Shown here: in pieces, positions 44,647-53,481 of the stretch
Layout of the letters: every line of letters starts with the position of its first letter
Numbering within the stretch: position 1 is the first letter of the stretch
NCBI RefSeq assembly: GCF_004016505.1
Contig: NZ_SACR01000001.1
Span: 682,001 to 746,000, forward strand
Length of the DNA: 64,000 nucleotides
Direction of reading: 5' to 3'
DNA from: Rubrivivax rivuli
Lineage (GTDB): Bacteria > Pseudomonadota > Gammaproteobacteria > Burkholderiales > Burkholderiaceae_C
The notes under the pieces: model-generated
What the model was told of the DNA's origin: nothing
The model's database searches: none
Seen by the model: the letters and a program-made list of their open reading frames with translations, nothing else
Made by a program: the position numbers and the translations under genes

Positions 44647-45840
44647 ATGTCTGCGATGAAGGGGCCGGGTTTGCGTTTGTCTTTGCCGCTGTCGGCCCTG
44701 GTGGCCGGCTTCGTGGCCGTGCTGGTGGGTTTCACGAGTTCGGTGGTCATCGTCTTCCAGGCGGCCGCTGCTTTCGGTGCAAGCCCTGCGCAGGCCACCT
44801 CGTGGATCTGGGCCCTGGGCCTGGGCATGGGCCTCACCAGCCTGGGCCTGAGCTGGCACTACCGCATGCCCGTGCTCACGGCGTGGAGCACGCCCGGCGC
44901 GGCCCTGCTCGTCACCGCCGGCGCGGGCGTGCCGATGGCGCAGGCCGTGGGCGCCTTCATGGTGTGCGCGTTGCTCATCACGCTGGCGGGCGCCACGGGC
45001 TGGTTCGCACGCGTGATGGACCGCATCCCCCAGGCCCTGGCCGCGGCGCTGCTGGCGGGTGTGCTGGCGCGTTTCGCCTTCGATGCCTTCGCGTCGCTGC
45101 GCACGCAGTTCACGCTGGTGGCGCTGATGTTCGCGGCCTACCTGCTGGGCCGGCGCCTGTGGCCGCGCTACGCGGTGCCCGGGGTGCTGGCCGTGGGCGT
45201 GGCGGTGGCTGCGCTGCAGGGGCAGTTGCACCTGGGTGGCATCGATTGGGCGCAGGCCTGGGCCGTGCCCGTGTTCACCGCACCGCAGTTCAGCCTGGCG
45301 GCGACCATCGGCATCGCGCTGCCGCTCTTCATCGTCACCATGGCCTCGCAGAACCTGCCCGGCGTGGCGGCGCAGCGCGCGGCCGGCTACGCGGTGCCGG
45401 TGTCGCCCGTCATCGCCACCACCGGCCTGGCTTCGCTGGTGCTGGCGCCCTTTGGCGGCTATGCGCTGAATCTCGCGGCCATCACGGCCGCCATCTGCAT
45501 GGGCCGCGAGGCGCATGAAGACCCCGCGCAGCGCTGGAAGGCCGCGGCCGCCGCTGGCGTGATCTACATCGCCGTGGGCCTGCTGGGCGGCGCGGTGGTG
45601 GGCCTGATCGCCGCCTTCCCGAAAGAACTGGTGCTGGCCGTGGCCGGCTTCGCGCTGCTGGGCACCATCGGCGGCGGCCTGGCCACCGCGATGAAGGACG
45701 AGGGCCAGCGCGAAGCCGCGCTGGTCACTTTCCTCGTCACTGCCAGCGGGCTCACGCTGTGGGGCGTGGGCGCAGCCTTCTGGGGCGTGGTGGCGGGTGT
45801 GCTGACCTTGACCGCGCAGCGCTGGCGGCTTCGCGGCTGA
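44647..45840 (+). CDS. BenE-family benzoate/H+ symporter-like permease
   Basis: The 397-residue membrane protein has about 11-12 hydrophobic helices. BenE marks are seen: GFTSSVVIVFQAA near 25, LTAWSTPGAALL near 75, FIVTMASQNLPGVA near 225, and LNLAAITAAICMG near 275. The family imports aromatic acids such as benzoate with protons. No aromatic-ring degradation genes lie nearby, so the actual substrate is uncertain. It starts 55 bases after the catalase-like gene. Confidence 0.9.
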   Translation: MSAMKGPGLRLSLPLSALVAGFVAVLVGFTSSVVIVFQAAAAFGASPAQATSWIWALGLGMGLTSLGLSWHYRMPVLTAWSTPGAALLVTAGAGVPMAQAVGAFMVCALLITLAGATGWFARVMDRIPQALAAALLAGVLARFAFDAFASLRTQFTLVALMFAAYLLGRRLWPRYAVPGVLAVGVAVAALQGQLHLGGIDWAQAWAVPVFTAPQFSLAATIGIALPLFIVTMASQNLPGVAAQRAAGYAVPVSPVIATTGLASLVLAPFGGYALNLAAITAAICMGREAHEDPAQRWKAAAAAGVIYIAVGLLGGAVVGLIAAFPKELVLAVAGFALLGTIGGGLATAMKDEGQREAALVTFLVTASGLTLWGVGAAFWGVVAGVLTLTAQRWRLRG

Positions 45841-45912
45841 GGCCGCTGCGGCGCGGGCGCGGCTGTGCCACAGTTCGGGCCCTGTTTGCCCTGCCTGCCG
45901 GAGCCCGCGCCC

Positions 45913-46884
45913 GTGAAACTGCTCTTCGTTGCCGACCCGCTGGAGACCTTCAAGACCCACAAGGACTCGACCTTCGCGATGATGCGCGAGGCCGCCCGCC
46001 GCGGCCACACGCTGATGGCCTGCGAGCCCAAGGACCTGCGCTGGCAGCGCGGCGAGCCCGTCACCGGCTTCGTGCGCGACATCACGCTCACCGGCCGCCC
46101 TGGCAACGGCCACTCGGGTGACTGGTTCGAGGCCGCGCAGCAGGCCCCGCACGAACGCCCGCAGGCGCTGCGCGACGTGGACGCCGTGCTGATGCGCAAG
46201 GACCCGCCCTTCGACCCCGAGTACTTCTACGCCACGCACCTGCTGAGCCAGGCCGAGCGAGAAGGCGCACGCGTCTTCAACAAGCCCAGCGCCTTGCGCG
46301 AGCACCCCGAGAAGCTCGCGATCCTGGAGTTCCCGCAGTTCATCGGCCCCACGCTCGTGACGCGCGACGCCGCCGACGTGAAGCGTTTCCACGCCGAGCA
46401 CGGCGACATCATCCTCAAGCCGCTCGACGGCATGGGCGGCATGGGCATCTTCCGCGTCGGCCCCGACGGCATGAACCTGGGCAGCATCACCGAGACGCTG
46501 AACCAGGGTGGCGCCACCACGCTGATGGTGCAGAAATACCTGCCCGAGATCGTGCACGGCGACAAGCGCGTGCTCGTCATCGGTGGCAAACCGGTGCCCT
46601 ACTGCCTGGCGCGCATCCCGCAGGGCAGCGAGATCCGCGGCAACCTGGCGGCCGGTGGCAAGGGCGTCGCGCAACCGCTGTCCGAGCGCGACCGCGAGAT
46701 CGCCGAGACCCTGGGCCCCATCCTGGTGGCGCGCGGCCTGCTGCTGGTCGGGCTGGACGTCATCGGCAGCCACCTCACCGAGATCAACGTCACCAGCCCC
46801 ACCTGCTTCGCCGAGATCACCGACCAGACCGGCTTCGACGTGCCGGCGATGTACGTCGACGCCCTGGAAGCCGCGCTGCGCTGA
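45913..46884 (+). CDS. gshB: Glutathione synthetase
   Basis: The 323-residue protein starts MKLLFVADPLETFKTHKDST from GTG 45913. It has LMRKDPPFD, the ATP-grasp segments ILKPLDGMGGMGIFR and QKYLPEI, GDKRVLVIGGKPV, and NVTSPTCFAEI at the end. GshB joins gamma-glutamylcysteine to glycine using ATP. Its length equals the proteobacterial family. The usual gshA partner is not visible in the window. Confidence 0.96.
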   Translation: MKLLFVADPLETFKTHKDSTFAMMREAARRGHTLMACEPKDLRWQRGEPVTGFVRDITLTGRPGNGHSGDWFEAAQQAPHERPQALRDVDAVLMRKDPPFDPEYFYATHLLSQAEREGARVFNKPSALREHPEKLAILEFPQFIGPTLVTRDAADVKRFHAEHGDIILKPLDGMGGMGIFRVGPDGMNLGSITETLNQGGATTLMVQKYLPEIVHGDKRVLVIGGKPVPYCLARIPQGSEIRGNLAAGGKGVAQPLSERDREIAETLGPILVARGLLLVGLDVIGSHLTEINVTSPTCFAEITDQTGFDVPAMYVDALEAALR

Positions 46885-46905
46885 GAGACCGCCAAGAGCA
46901 CCGCC

Positions 46906-47907
46906 ATGCCCATCCCGAGTTCCGCCCACAACCCCACCCTGCTGGCCTGGCTGGACGCCGGCGCCCGCTACCACGCCGAGTACGGCAACGGTCTCAGCAG
47001 CCACCTGCCCATGGCCGCCTTCGCGCTGCACCGCCTGGGCGCGCCCGCGCCGCGCCTGCAGGCCTGGTGCGAGGCCTACGCCACGCGCCTGCAGCCCGCA
47101 CCCGCGGCCGAAGCCTGGCCTGCCGGTGACGCCTGGGCCGCCCACCTGGGCCGCCGCGAGGCCTGGCCGATCTACCGCGATCTCTTCACGCAGTGGCTGT
47201 CGCAGGAAGGCGCCGGCGACGTGCTCGAAGCCGTGCTGCCGCGCCTGATGCAGGGCTGTGCAGGTGCCGCTTTCCACGGCCTCATCCGTACCGCCTACGC
47301 CACGCAGGCGGCGCACCGGCAGGAGCTGGCCGACGCGCTGGCGCACTGGGCGGCCACCTGGCTGGCGCTGGACCCCCCGCCTGCCGCGCCGCACCACGCC
47401 ACCGAGGCCGACCCTGCCGCCGTGCTGCGCCGGCTGCCGCTGCCGCCGCTGCCCATCGCCGGGCGCCTGATCGCCGACCGCGTGGCCGTGGTGGCGGCCT
47501 GGCCGGGCTTCGGTGACGCCGCGGCGCAGCTGCGCGTCGACGAACACACGCTGGAGCGCCTGGCCCGCGGCGCCGCCGAGCTCTACGCCGCCAGCGGCAA
47601 CTTCACCGTGCTGCACCTGTTGACCAGCGCGCACGCGCTGCGCGTGCTGCTGCCGGTGCTGGACGACCCGCTGCCCGCCGTGCAGGCCTACTGGCGCGGC
47701 TTCGCCGCGGCCTGGGCGGCCAGCGGCGCGCGCCCTCTGGGCGCGGTGCCTGTGCAGCCCTGGGCGCGCATCGTGGCCGCCGCCATCGCTGCCGACGACG
47801 ACCACAGCGCCAAGCTCGTGGACAGCTGCCGCGAGCAGCAGCGCGCCTACGGCGGCGACGTGTGGCGCCGTGCCGCCTCGCGCGTGGTGCAGCAGCCCGC
47901 CAACTGA
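46906..47907 (+). CDS. Questin-oxidase-family (DUF4243) protein
   Basis: The 333-residue helical protein has YHAEYGNGLSSHLPMAAFAL near the N-terminus, FHGLIRTAYA near 125 and LHLLTSAHALR near 240, the His-containing signatures of the questin oxidase family. Fungal members open aromatic rings in anthraquinone pathways; bacterial roles are unknown. It begins 21 bases after gshB and likely shares its transcript. Confidence 0.82.
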   Translation: MPIPSSAHNPTLLAWLDAGARYHAEYGNGLSSHLPMAAFALHRLGAPAPRLQAWCEAYATRLQPAPAAEAWPAGDAWAAHLGRREAWPIYRDLFTQWLSQEGAGDVLEAVLPRLMQGCAGAAFHGLIRTAYATQAAHRQELADALAHWAATWLALDPPPAAPHHATEADPAAVLRRLPLPPLPIAGRLIADRVAVVAAWPGFGDAAAQLRVDEHTLERLARGAAELYAASGNFTVLHLLTSAHALRVLLPVLDDPLPAVQAYWRGFAAAWAASGARPLGAVPVQPWARIVAAAIAADDDHSAKLVDSCREQQRAYGGDVWRRAASRVVQQPAN

Positions 47908-47970
47908 ACCTGCCCCCGCGCGCCCGCGCCCTGGGCAGGGTGATCGCGCCGGGGCCCTGACAATCCGCGC

Positions 47971-49872
47971 ATGGCCCTGCTCACCCTCTCCAACGCCCAC
48001 CTCGCTTTCGGCCATGTGCCCTTGCTCGATGGCACCGCACTTTCCCTGGAAGCTGGCGAGCGCATCGCGCTCATCGGCCGCAACGGCGCTGGCAAGTCCA
48101 GCCTGCTGAAGATCCTGGCCGGGCTGGACAAGCCCGACGAAGGCACGCTGCAGCTGCAGACCGGCCTGCGCCGCGTCTACGTGGCGCAGGAGCCGCTGTT
48201 CGAAGCCGGCATCAGCGTCTTCGACGCGGTGAGCGTGGGCGTGGGCGAAGCCCGTGCGCTGCGCGAGCAGTTCGAGCGCCATGACCCCGCCGACGACCTG
48301 GATGCCCTGATGACCCGCATCGAGGCCCTGGGCGGCTGGACCTGGGAACAGCGCGTCGATGAAGCCCTGCAGCGCCTGCACCTGGACGGCAGCCTGCGCG
48401 TGGACGCGCTCAGCGGCGGCACCAAGAAGCGCGTGGCCCTGGCCCAGGCCCTGGTGGCCGCGCCCGACCTGCTGCTGCTGGACGAGCCCACCAACCACCT
48501 CGACATCGACGCCATCGAGTGGCTGCAGACCCTGCTGAACGAACGCGCCGGCGCGCTGGTGCTGGTGTCGCACGACCGCGCCTTCATCGACGCCGTGTCC
48601 ACGCGCATCGTCGAGCTCGACCGCGGCATCCTGCGCAGCTACCCGGGCAGCTTCGCGGCCTTCGAGAAGACCAAGGCGCGCGAGCTGGAAGACGAAGCGC
48701 TGGAACGCGCCCGTGCCGACAAGCTGCTGGCGCAGGAAGAGGTGTGGGTGCGCAAGGGCGTGGAAGCGCGCCGCACCCGCAGCGTGGGCCGCGTGCAGCG
48801 CCTCTTGAAGCTGCGCGAGCAGCGTGCGCAGCGGCGCGAGCAGCTCGGCCGCGTGAAGCTGGAGCTGGACGCCGGCCTGCCGCCGGGCAAGATCGTCGCC
48901 GAGCTGAAGAACGTGGGCATGCAGTACGGCGAGCGCGTGCTCATCGACGACTTCAGCGGCACCATCCTGCGCGGCGACAAGGTCGGCCTCATCGGCCCCA
49001 ACGGCGTGGGCAAGACCACGCTGCTCAAGCTCATCCTCGGCGAGCTGCAGCCCACGCGCGGCAGTGTGCGCCAGGGCACCAAGCTGCAGGTGGCCTACTT
49101 CGACCAGATGCGCGCCGGGCTCGACCTCGACGCCACGCTGGCCGACACCATCAGCCCCGGCAGCGAGTGGATCGAGACGGGCAGCTCGCGCAAGCACGTG
49201 ATGAGCTACCTCACCGACTTCCTCTTCAGCCCCGAGCGCGCGAACTCGCCCGTGCGCACGCTCAGCGGCGGCGAGCGCAACCGCGTGCTGCTGGCGCGGC
49301 TGTTCGCCTTGCCGGCCAACGTGCTGGTGCTGGACGAGCCCACCAACGACCTCGACATCGACACGCTGGAGCTGCTGGAAGAGCTGCTGCAGCAGTACGC
49401 GGGCACGGTCTTCCTCGTCAGCCACGACCGGCGTTTCCTCGACAACGTGGTCACCAGCACCATCGCCTGGGAAGGCGACCCGGCCTACGGCGGCCGCACC
49501 GGTTTCTGGCGCGAGTACGAAGGCGGCTATGAAGACTGGAAGCAGCAGCGCGCGCGCGGCCGCGTGGCCGGCCTGCAGCCCGCCGCCGCGCCGCTGGCCG
49601 CACCGGCGCCGAAGCCCGCGGCCGCCGCGCCCGTGCGCAGCGAGCCGGCCAAGACCAAGCTCAGCTACAAGGAACAACGCGAACTCGACGGCCTGCCGGC
49701 ACGCATCGAGGCGTTGGAAGCCGAGCAGGCCGCCATCGCCGCCACGCTGGCCGGCACCGAGGTCTACACGAAGGAGCCGCAGCGCGTGCCCGTGCTGCAG
49801 GCGCGGCACGAGGCCATCGAGACCGAGCTGCTGCAGGCGCTGGAGCGCTGGGAAACGCTGGGCGCGCGCTGA
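47971..49872 (+). CDS. uup: ABC-F ATPase Uup
   Basis: The 633-residue protein has two ABC ATPase domains in tandem: Walker A GRNGAGKS near 37 with signature LSGGTKKR near 149, and Walker A GPNGVGKT near 343 with signature LSGGERNR near 432. Each has a DEPTNHLD/DEPTNDLD Walker B. An arm and linker rich in Glu/Arg lies between them, and the C-terminus has a basic coiled coil (about 560-633) that binds branched DNA or ribosomes. No membrane segments are seen. Uup is linked to ribosome rescue and to suppressing precise transposon excision. Confidence 0.94.
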   Translation: MALLTLSNAHLAFGHVPLLDGTALSLEAGERIALIGRNGAGKSSLLKILAGLDKPDEGTLQLQTGLRRVYVAQEPLFEAGISVFDAVSVGVGEARALREQFERHDPADDLDALMTRIEALGGWTWEQRVDEALQRLHLDGSLRVDALSGGTKKRVALAQALVAAPDLLLLDEPTNHLDIDAIEWLQTLLNERAGALVLVSHDRAFIDAVSTRIVELDRGILRSYPGSFAAFEKTKARELEDEALERARADKLLAQEEVWVRKGVEARRTRSVGRVQRLLKLREQRAQRREQLGRVKLELDAGLPPGKIVAELKNVGMQYGERVLIDDFSGTILRGDKVGLIGPNGVGKTTLLKLILGELQPTRGSVRQGTKLQVAYFDQMRAGLDLDATLADTISPGSEWIETGSSRKHVMSYLTDFLFSPERANSPVRTLSGGERNRVLLARLFALPANVLVLDEPTNDLDIDTLELLEELLQQYAGTVFLVSHDRRFLDNVVTSTIAWEGDPAYGGRTGFWREYEGGYEDWKQQRARGRVAGLQPAAAPLAAPAPKPAAAAPVRSEPAKTKLSYKEQRELDGLPARIEALEAEQAAIAATLAGTEVYTKEPQRVPVLQARHEAIETELLQALERWETLGAR

Positions 49873-49873
49873 T

Positions 49874-50656
49874 TCAGCCGTTGATCGCGCCGAGCAGGTC
49901 TTGCAGGAGCTCGGGGCCGGGTGCCGGTTCGCTCTCGTCGGGGTGCGCGGCGGCCCAGGCCAGGGCCAGGACCAGGGGCACCCAGCGCTCCTGCACACCG
50001 CCGCTTTCGTCGGCAGCGCGCGGGCGCCAGCGCGCCACGGCGTTGAACATCTGCACGGGCAGCTCCACGCGCTTCACGAGCGGCGAGCCCAGTTCGCCGC
50101 AGTGGCGTGCCGGTGAGGTGACCAGGAATTCGCGGCAGGTGATGGGCCGCTCGGCGTAGAGGCCGCAAGACTCGTCCTCCAGCAAAGGGCAAGGCACCCC
50201 GGCGGCGAAATAGGCGGTGAGCTGCCGGCGGTATTCGGCGGGGCTCCAAGCCGCCCAGTGCTGCAGCGCGGGCAGCACATCGGCAGACTGCAGCGCGCCC
50301 AGTGCGGCGTCGAAGCGCGCCAGCAGGGTGCTGCGGCGCGGCTCAGGCAGCGCGTGGATGTGCGCATGCAGACGCCGCGCCTCCACCTCGGAGATGGCCA
50401 CCAGGCTGCGGCAGCAGGCGCCGCAGCCGGCGCGGCAGCTGATGGTCTGGCCGGCGGCTTCCACGGCCTGGCTCGTCTGCGCCACCACGGTGTCGGCCAG
50501 CGCGCGGGCCAGCGGCAGCAGGTCGGCCTGCCGCGCCGGGCCGGCAGGCACGGTGGCTTGCAGCTGCAGGCTGAAGCCAGGGCCCTGCAGGGTGAAGTCG
50601 GCACGGGCCAGGGCGCGCTGGTCGGAAGGGGCGGTGGGGCTGTCCATGGGCCGCAT
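49874..50656 (-). CDS. YkgJ-type cysteine-cluster protein
   Basis: The 260-residue protein has CRAGCGACC near 74-82, CPLLEDESCGLYAERPITCR near 163-182 and a further Cys in ARHCGEL. This is the CxxCxxCC pattern of the YkgJ/Zn- or Fe-S-binding family. Its biochemical role is unknown. The upstream Met4 is an alternative start. It is convergent with uup, with only one base between the two stop codons. Confidence 0.85.
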   Translation of the reverse strand: MRPMDSPTAPSDQRALARADFTLQGPGFSLQLQATVPAGPARQADLLPLARALADTVVAQTSQAVEAAGQTISCRAGCGACCRSLVAISEVEARRLHAHIHALPEPRRSTLLARFDAALGALQSADVLPALQHWAAWSPAEYRRQLTAYFAAGVPCPLLEDESCGLYAERPITCREFLVTSPARHCGELGSPLVKRVELPVQMFNAVARWRPRAADESGGVQERWVPLVLALAWAAAHPDESEPAPGPELLQDLLGAING

Positions 50657-50692
50657 TCTGCGGCGCGGCTGGTGGTGCCGATACGGGCCGGG

Positions 50693-51475
50693 CTACAGGC
50701 CGCTCAAGGCCCCCGGGTGCGAGCGCGTGACGATCAGTGCCGACTGCAGGTACAGCGCGTTGAGCAGGCGCTCGGCGCGGTCGCGGTCGAAACCGGGCCA
50801 GCTGGCGATCTCGCGCAGCGGCGTGGTCTGCCCCTGCAGGCGTTGCACCGCCGTGGCCAGCGCACCCACGGATTCGGCCACGTCGAGGCTGGCGCCGGGC
50901 GTGACGCGGTAGGTGGCCACGCCGCTGATCTCGGGCAGCAGTTCACCGCGCGCGCCGTGCAGCGCCAGGTGCCAGAGCATGGGGCCGAGGTCGTAGGCCG
51001 TGCCGAAGGGCTCGGGGGCGCTGCCGCCGCTGAGGTCGAGCGTGCCCACGCGCAGCACGCGCAGCGTGAGCAGGCCCAGGGCCTGCCAGGGCGCGCGGCC
51101 CAGTTCGCAGCGCAGCTGCCGGCTGGCCGGCAGCACCTGCATCTGCAGCACCTGCTCGTCGTCTTGCAGGTGCAGCAGCAGCGCGCTGTTGTGGCGCAGC
51201 GAGGCGGCCAGCACCTCCAGCAGGTCCAGCCCTTCACCCGGGCGGTGCGACTGCGCAAAGCGCTGCAGGTCCTGGAGCAGCGAAGGGTTCAGCGAGGCCA
51301 GGTGCGTGATGCCGGCATCGACATCGCGGCGGCTGCGGCGCTCGGCAGTGACGCGCAGGCGGTCGCCCACACGGCGCCGCGGCAGGCCGTTGTGCGGCTG
51401 GGTGCTCTGGAAGCTGGCGGCCGGCAGGTCGTTCACCCCGACATTGGAAGCGGCGCGGCGGCAGTGGCGGCCCAC
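50693..51475 (-). CDS. Hypothetical protein with possible winged-helix C-terminus
   Basis: The 260-residue protein is not assigned to a family. Residues about 55-150 look mixed alpha/beta (LDLLEVLAASLRHNSALLLH, QVLQMQVLPASRQLRCELG). The last 70 residues (LREIASWPGFDRDRAERLLN, LYLQSALIVTRSHPG) have the feel of a small DNA-binding or adaptor helix bundle as seen at the ends of some signalling proteins. It has no signal peptide. The basic N-terminus suggests that translation may begin further downstream. It is divergent from the DUF4331 gene, 156 bases away. Confidence 0.6.
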   Translation of the reverse strand: MGRHCRRAASNVGVNDLPAASFQSTQPHNGLPRRRVGDRLRVTAERRSRRDVDAGITHLASLNPSLLQDLQRFAQSHRPGEGLDLLEVLAASLRHNSALLLHLQDDEQVLQMQVLPASRQLRCELGRAPWQALGLLTLRVLRVGTLDLSGGSAPEPFGTAYDLGPMLWHLALHGARGELLPEISGVATYRVTPGASLDVAESVGALATAVQRLQGQTTPLREIASWPGFDRDRAERLLNALYLQSALIVTRSHPGALSGL

Positions 51476-51631
51476 CGGGGTGTTTCAGCTGTGTCCGGAT
51501 GTTCGGCTGCGGTCTGTCACGCGACGCCCTTGCATCCAAGCGGTGGCGGGCTGCGTAAAGCCTTCCGTGCCCGGCGCCGGGCCCGTTCTCAACAGCCCCA
51601 CCGGCCTCATCGGCCTTTCAGGAGACCTCTC

Positions 51632-53173
51632 ATGCACCCACAGCCCCTGTTCCGCGCCGCGGCGCTCTCGGTCCTGGCCGCGTCGCTGGCCGCAGCCTTT
51701 GGTGGCGCGCTCGCATCGAGCCACCGTGAAGCCCCGTTCATCACCACCAGCCCCAAGGTGGACGCGACCGACTTCTACATGTTCCGCAGCTACGAACCCG
51801 GCCGCAGCGAACACGTGACGCTGATCGCCAACTACGCGCCGCTGCAGGACGCCTATGGCGGCCCGAACTACTTCGCGATGGACGCCAACGCGCTGTACGA
51901 GATCCACATCGACAACAACGGCGACGCCAAGGAAGACATCAGCTTCCAGTTCCGCTTCAGCAACAAACTCGCCGGCGGCAGCGGCGTGGCGCTGAACATC
52001 GGCGGCAAGCAGGTGGCCATTCCGCTGGTGCAGGCTGGTGCCGTCACCACGCCGGGCTCGGCCTCGCTGAACCTGGCCGAGACCTTCAACGTCACCGTCA
52101 AGCGCGGTGACCGCCGCAAGGGCACGGGCGCTGCCATCACCAACGCCAACGGCGGCGGCAGCACCTTCATCAAGCCCGTCGACAACATCGGCGTGAAGAC
52201 CCTGCCCGATTACGCCGGCTACGCCGCGCAGCACATCTACACCGTCAACATCCCGGGCTGCAGCCAGCCGGCCAAGCTCTTCGTGGGCCAGCGGCAAGAC
52301 CCCTTCGCGGTGAACCTGGGCACGACCTTCGACCTCGTCAACGCCCCGGTGGCCGTGATCACCGACCCGGCGCTGATCAACGCCGCGCCCAACACCATCG
52401 CCGACAAGAACGTCACCACGCTGGCGCTGGAAGTGCACCGCAGCTGCCTGACCAATGGCGACGACGTCATCGGCGGCTGGACCACCGCCAGCCTGCGCCA
52501 GGCGCGCCTGCTGGACGGCGCGCCGCCCTCGGGCCACCAGGCCAGCGAGAAGGTGGGTGGCGCCTGGGTGCAGGTGTCGCGCCTGGGCATGCCCCTGGTC
52601 AACGAGGTGGTCATCGGCCTGAAGGACAAGGACAAGTTCAACGCCAGCAAGCCCAGCGGTGACGGGCAGTTCGCCGACTACGTGACGAACCCGACGCTGC
52701 CGGCCCTGCTGGAGATTGCGCTGGCGCTGCCGAACATCGCGCCGACCAACTTCCCGCGCAACGACCTCGTCACCACCTTCCTCACCGGCATTGCCGGCGT
52801 GAACCAGCCGCGCAACGTGGTGGCCAGCGAGATGCTGCGCCTGAACACGGGCATCGCGCCGGTGCCCTTCGCGCAGCAGAACCGCCTGGGCATCGTCGGC
52901 AACATCCTGGCCGGTGGCACCGACAACGCCGGCTTCCCCAACGGCCGCCGGCCGAAGGACGACGTCGTCGACATCGCGCTGGTGGCGGTGATGGGCGGCC
53001 TGTGCATGGCCAACGGCGACACCAACGCCCTGGGCTTCGGCGCCGCCTGCAAGCCTTCTGCCGTGCCGCTGGGCGCCACCGCCTTCAGGCTGCACGACGC
53101 GGTGGACCAGGCCGTGGTGCCCCTGCTGCCGGCCTTTCCATATCTGAACACGCCGCTGCCGGGCACCCGCTGA
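51632..53173 (+). CDS. Exported DUF4331 protein
   Basis: The 513-residue protein has a Sec signal ending GALASS, then SHREAPFITTSPKVDATDFY, the hallmark start of DUF4331 proteins, and later DIALVAVMGG. It has one Cys pair region (VNIPGC, RSCLTNGDDV). Its role is unknown; members are secreted or periplasmic. The start ATG has AGGAG 8 bases upstream. A small lipoprotein gene follows after 20 bases and the two probably work together. Confidence 0.88.
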   Translation: MHPQPLFRAAALSVLAASLAAAFGGALASSHREAPFITTSPKVDATDFYMFRSYEPGRSEHVTLIANYAPLQDAYGGPNYFAMDANALYEIHIDNNGDAKEDISFQFRFSNKLAGGSGVALNIGGKQVAIPLVQAGAVTTPGSASLNLAETFNVTVKRGDRRKGTGAAITNANGGGSTFIKPVDNIGVKTLPDYAGYAAQHIYTVNIPGCSQPAKLFVGQRQDPFAVNLGTTFDLVNAPVAVITDPALINAAPNTIADKNVTTLALEVHRSCLTNGDDVIGGWTTASLRQARLLDGAPPSGHQASEKVGGAWVQVSRLGMPLVNEVVIGLKDKDKFNASKPSGDGQFADYVTNPTLPALLEIALALPNIAPTNFPRNDLVTTFLTGIAGVNQPRNVVASEMLRLNTGIAPVPFAQQNRLGIVGNILAGGTDNAGFPNGRRPKDDVVDIALVAVMGGLCMANGDTNALGFGAACKPSAVPLGATAFRLHDAVDQAVVPLLPAFPYLNTPLPGTR

Positions 53174-53193
53174 AGCGCAAGGAGATGCACACC

Positions 53194-53478
53194 ATGAAGA
53201 CCCCAGGTTCTTCTCCTGCCAGCGCGTCGCGCCGCGCCTGGCGCACCGCCCTGGCCTGCGGTGCCGCGGCCTTGCTGCTTACCGCCTGCGGCGGCTCTGA
53301 CGAGATCTCGGCCCCCGTGGTCGACGACACCGTGCTGCCGGCCGGCGCCACGGCCAGCGTGGCCGCGTTCAACGGCTATGTCGGCCAGCTGGTGGTGGAC
53401 GACACCCGCGAGCCCGTGGCGCTGGGCATGGCCCTGCCGCCCACCAGCGACGAAGACGAGCCCTCGCTGATCCGCTGA
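53194..53478 (+). CDS. Small lipoprotein
   Basis: The 94-residue protein has an Arg-containing N-terminus, hydrophobic helix and lipobox LLTAC near 28-32. The short acidic mature part ends DEDEPSLIR. It is co-transcribed with the DUF4331 gene. The ATG at 53194 is 9 bases after AAGGAG; the upstream ATG 53185 is too close to it. No known domain. Confidence 0.78.
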   Translation: MKTPGSSPASASRRAWRTALACGAAALLLTACGGSDEISAPVVDDTVLPAGATASVAAFNGYVGQLVVDDTREPVALGMALPPTSDEDEPSLIR

Positions 53479-53481
53479 AGC

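Noticed and set aside
44626..49998. 1790-codon minus frame across BenE, gshB, the questin-oxidase-like gene and uup
   Set aside because: It runs antisense through four well-supported genes and has the His/Gln/Gly/Ala composition of a shadow frame.
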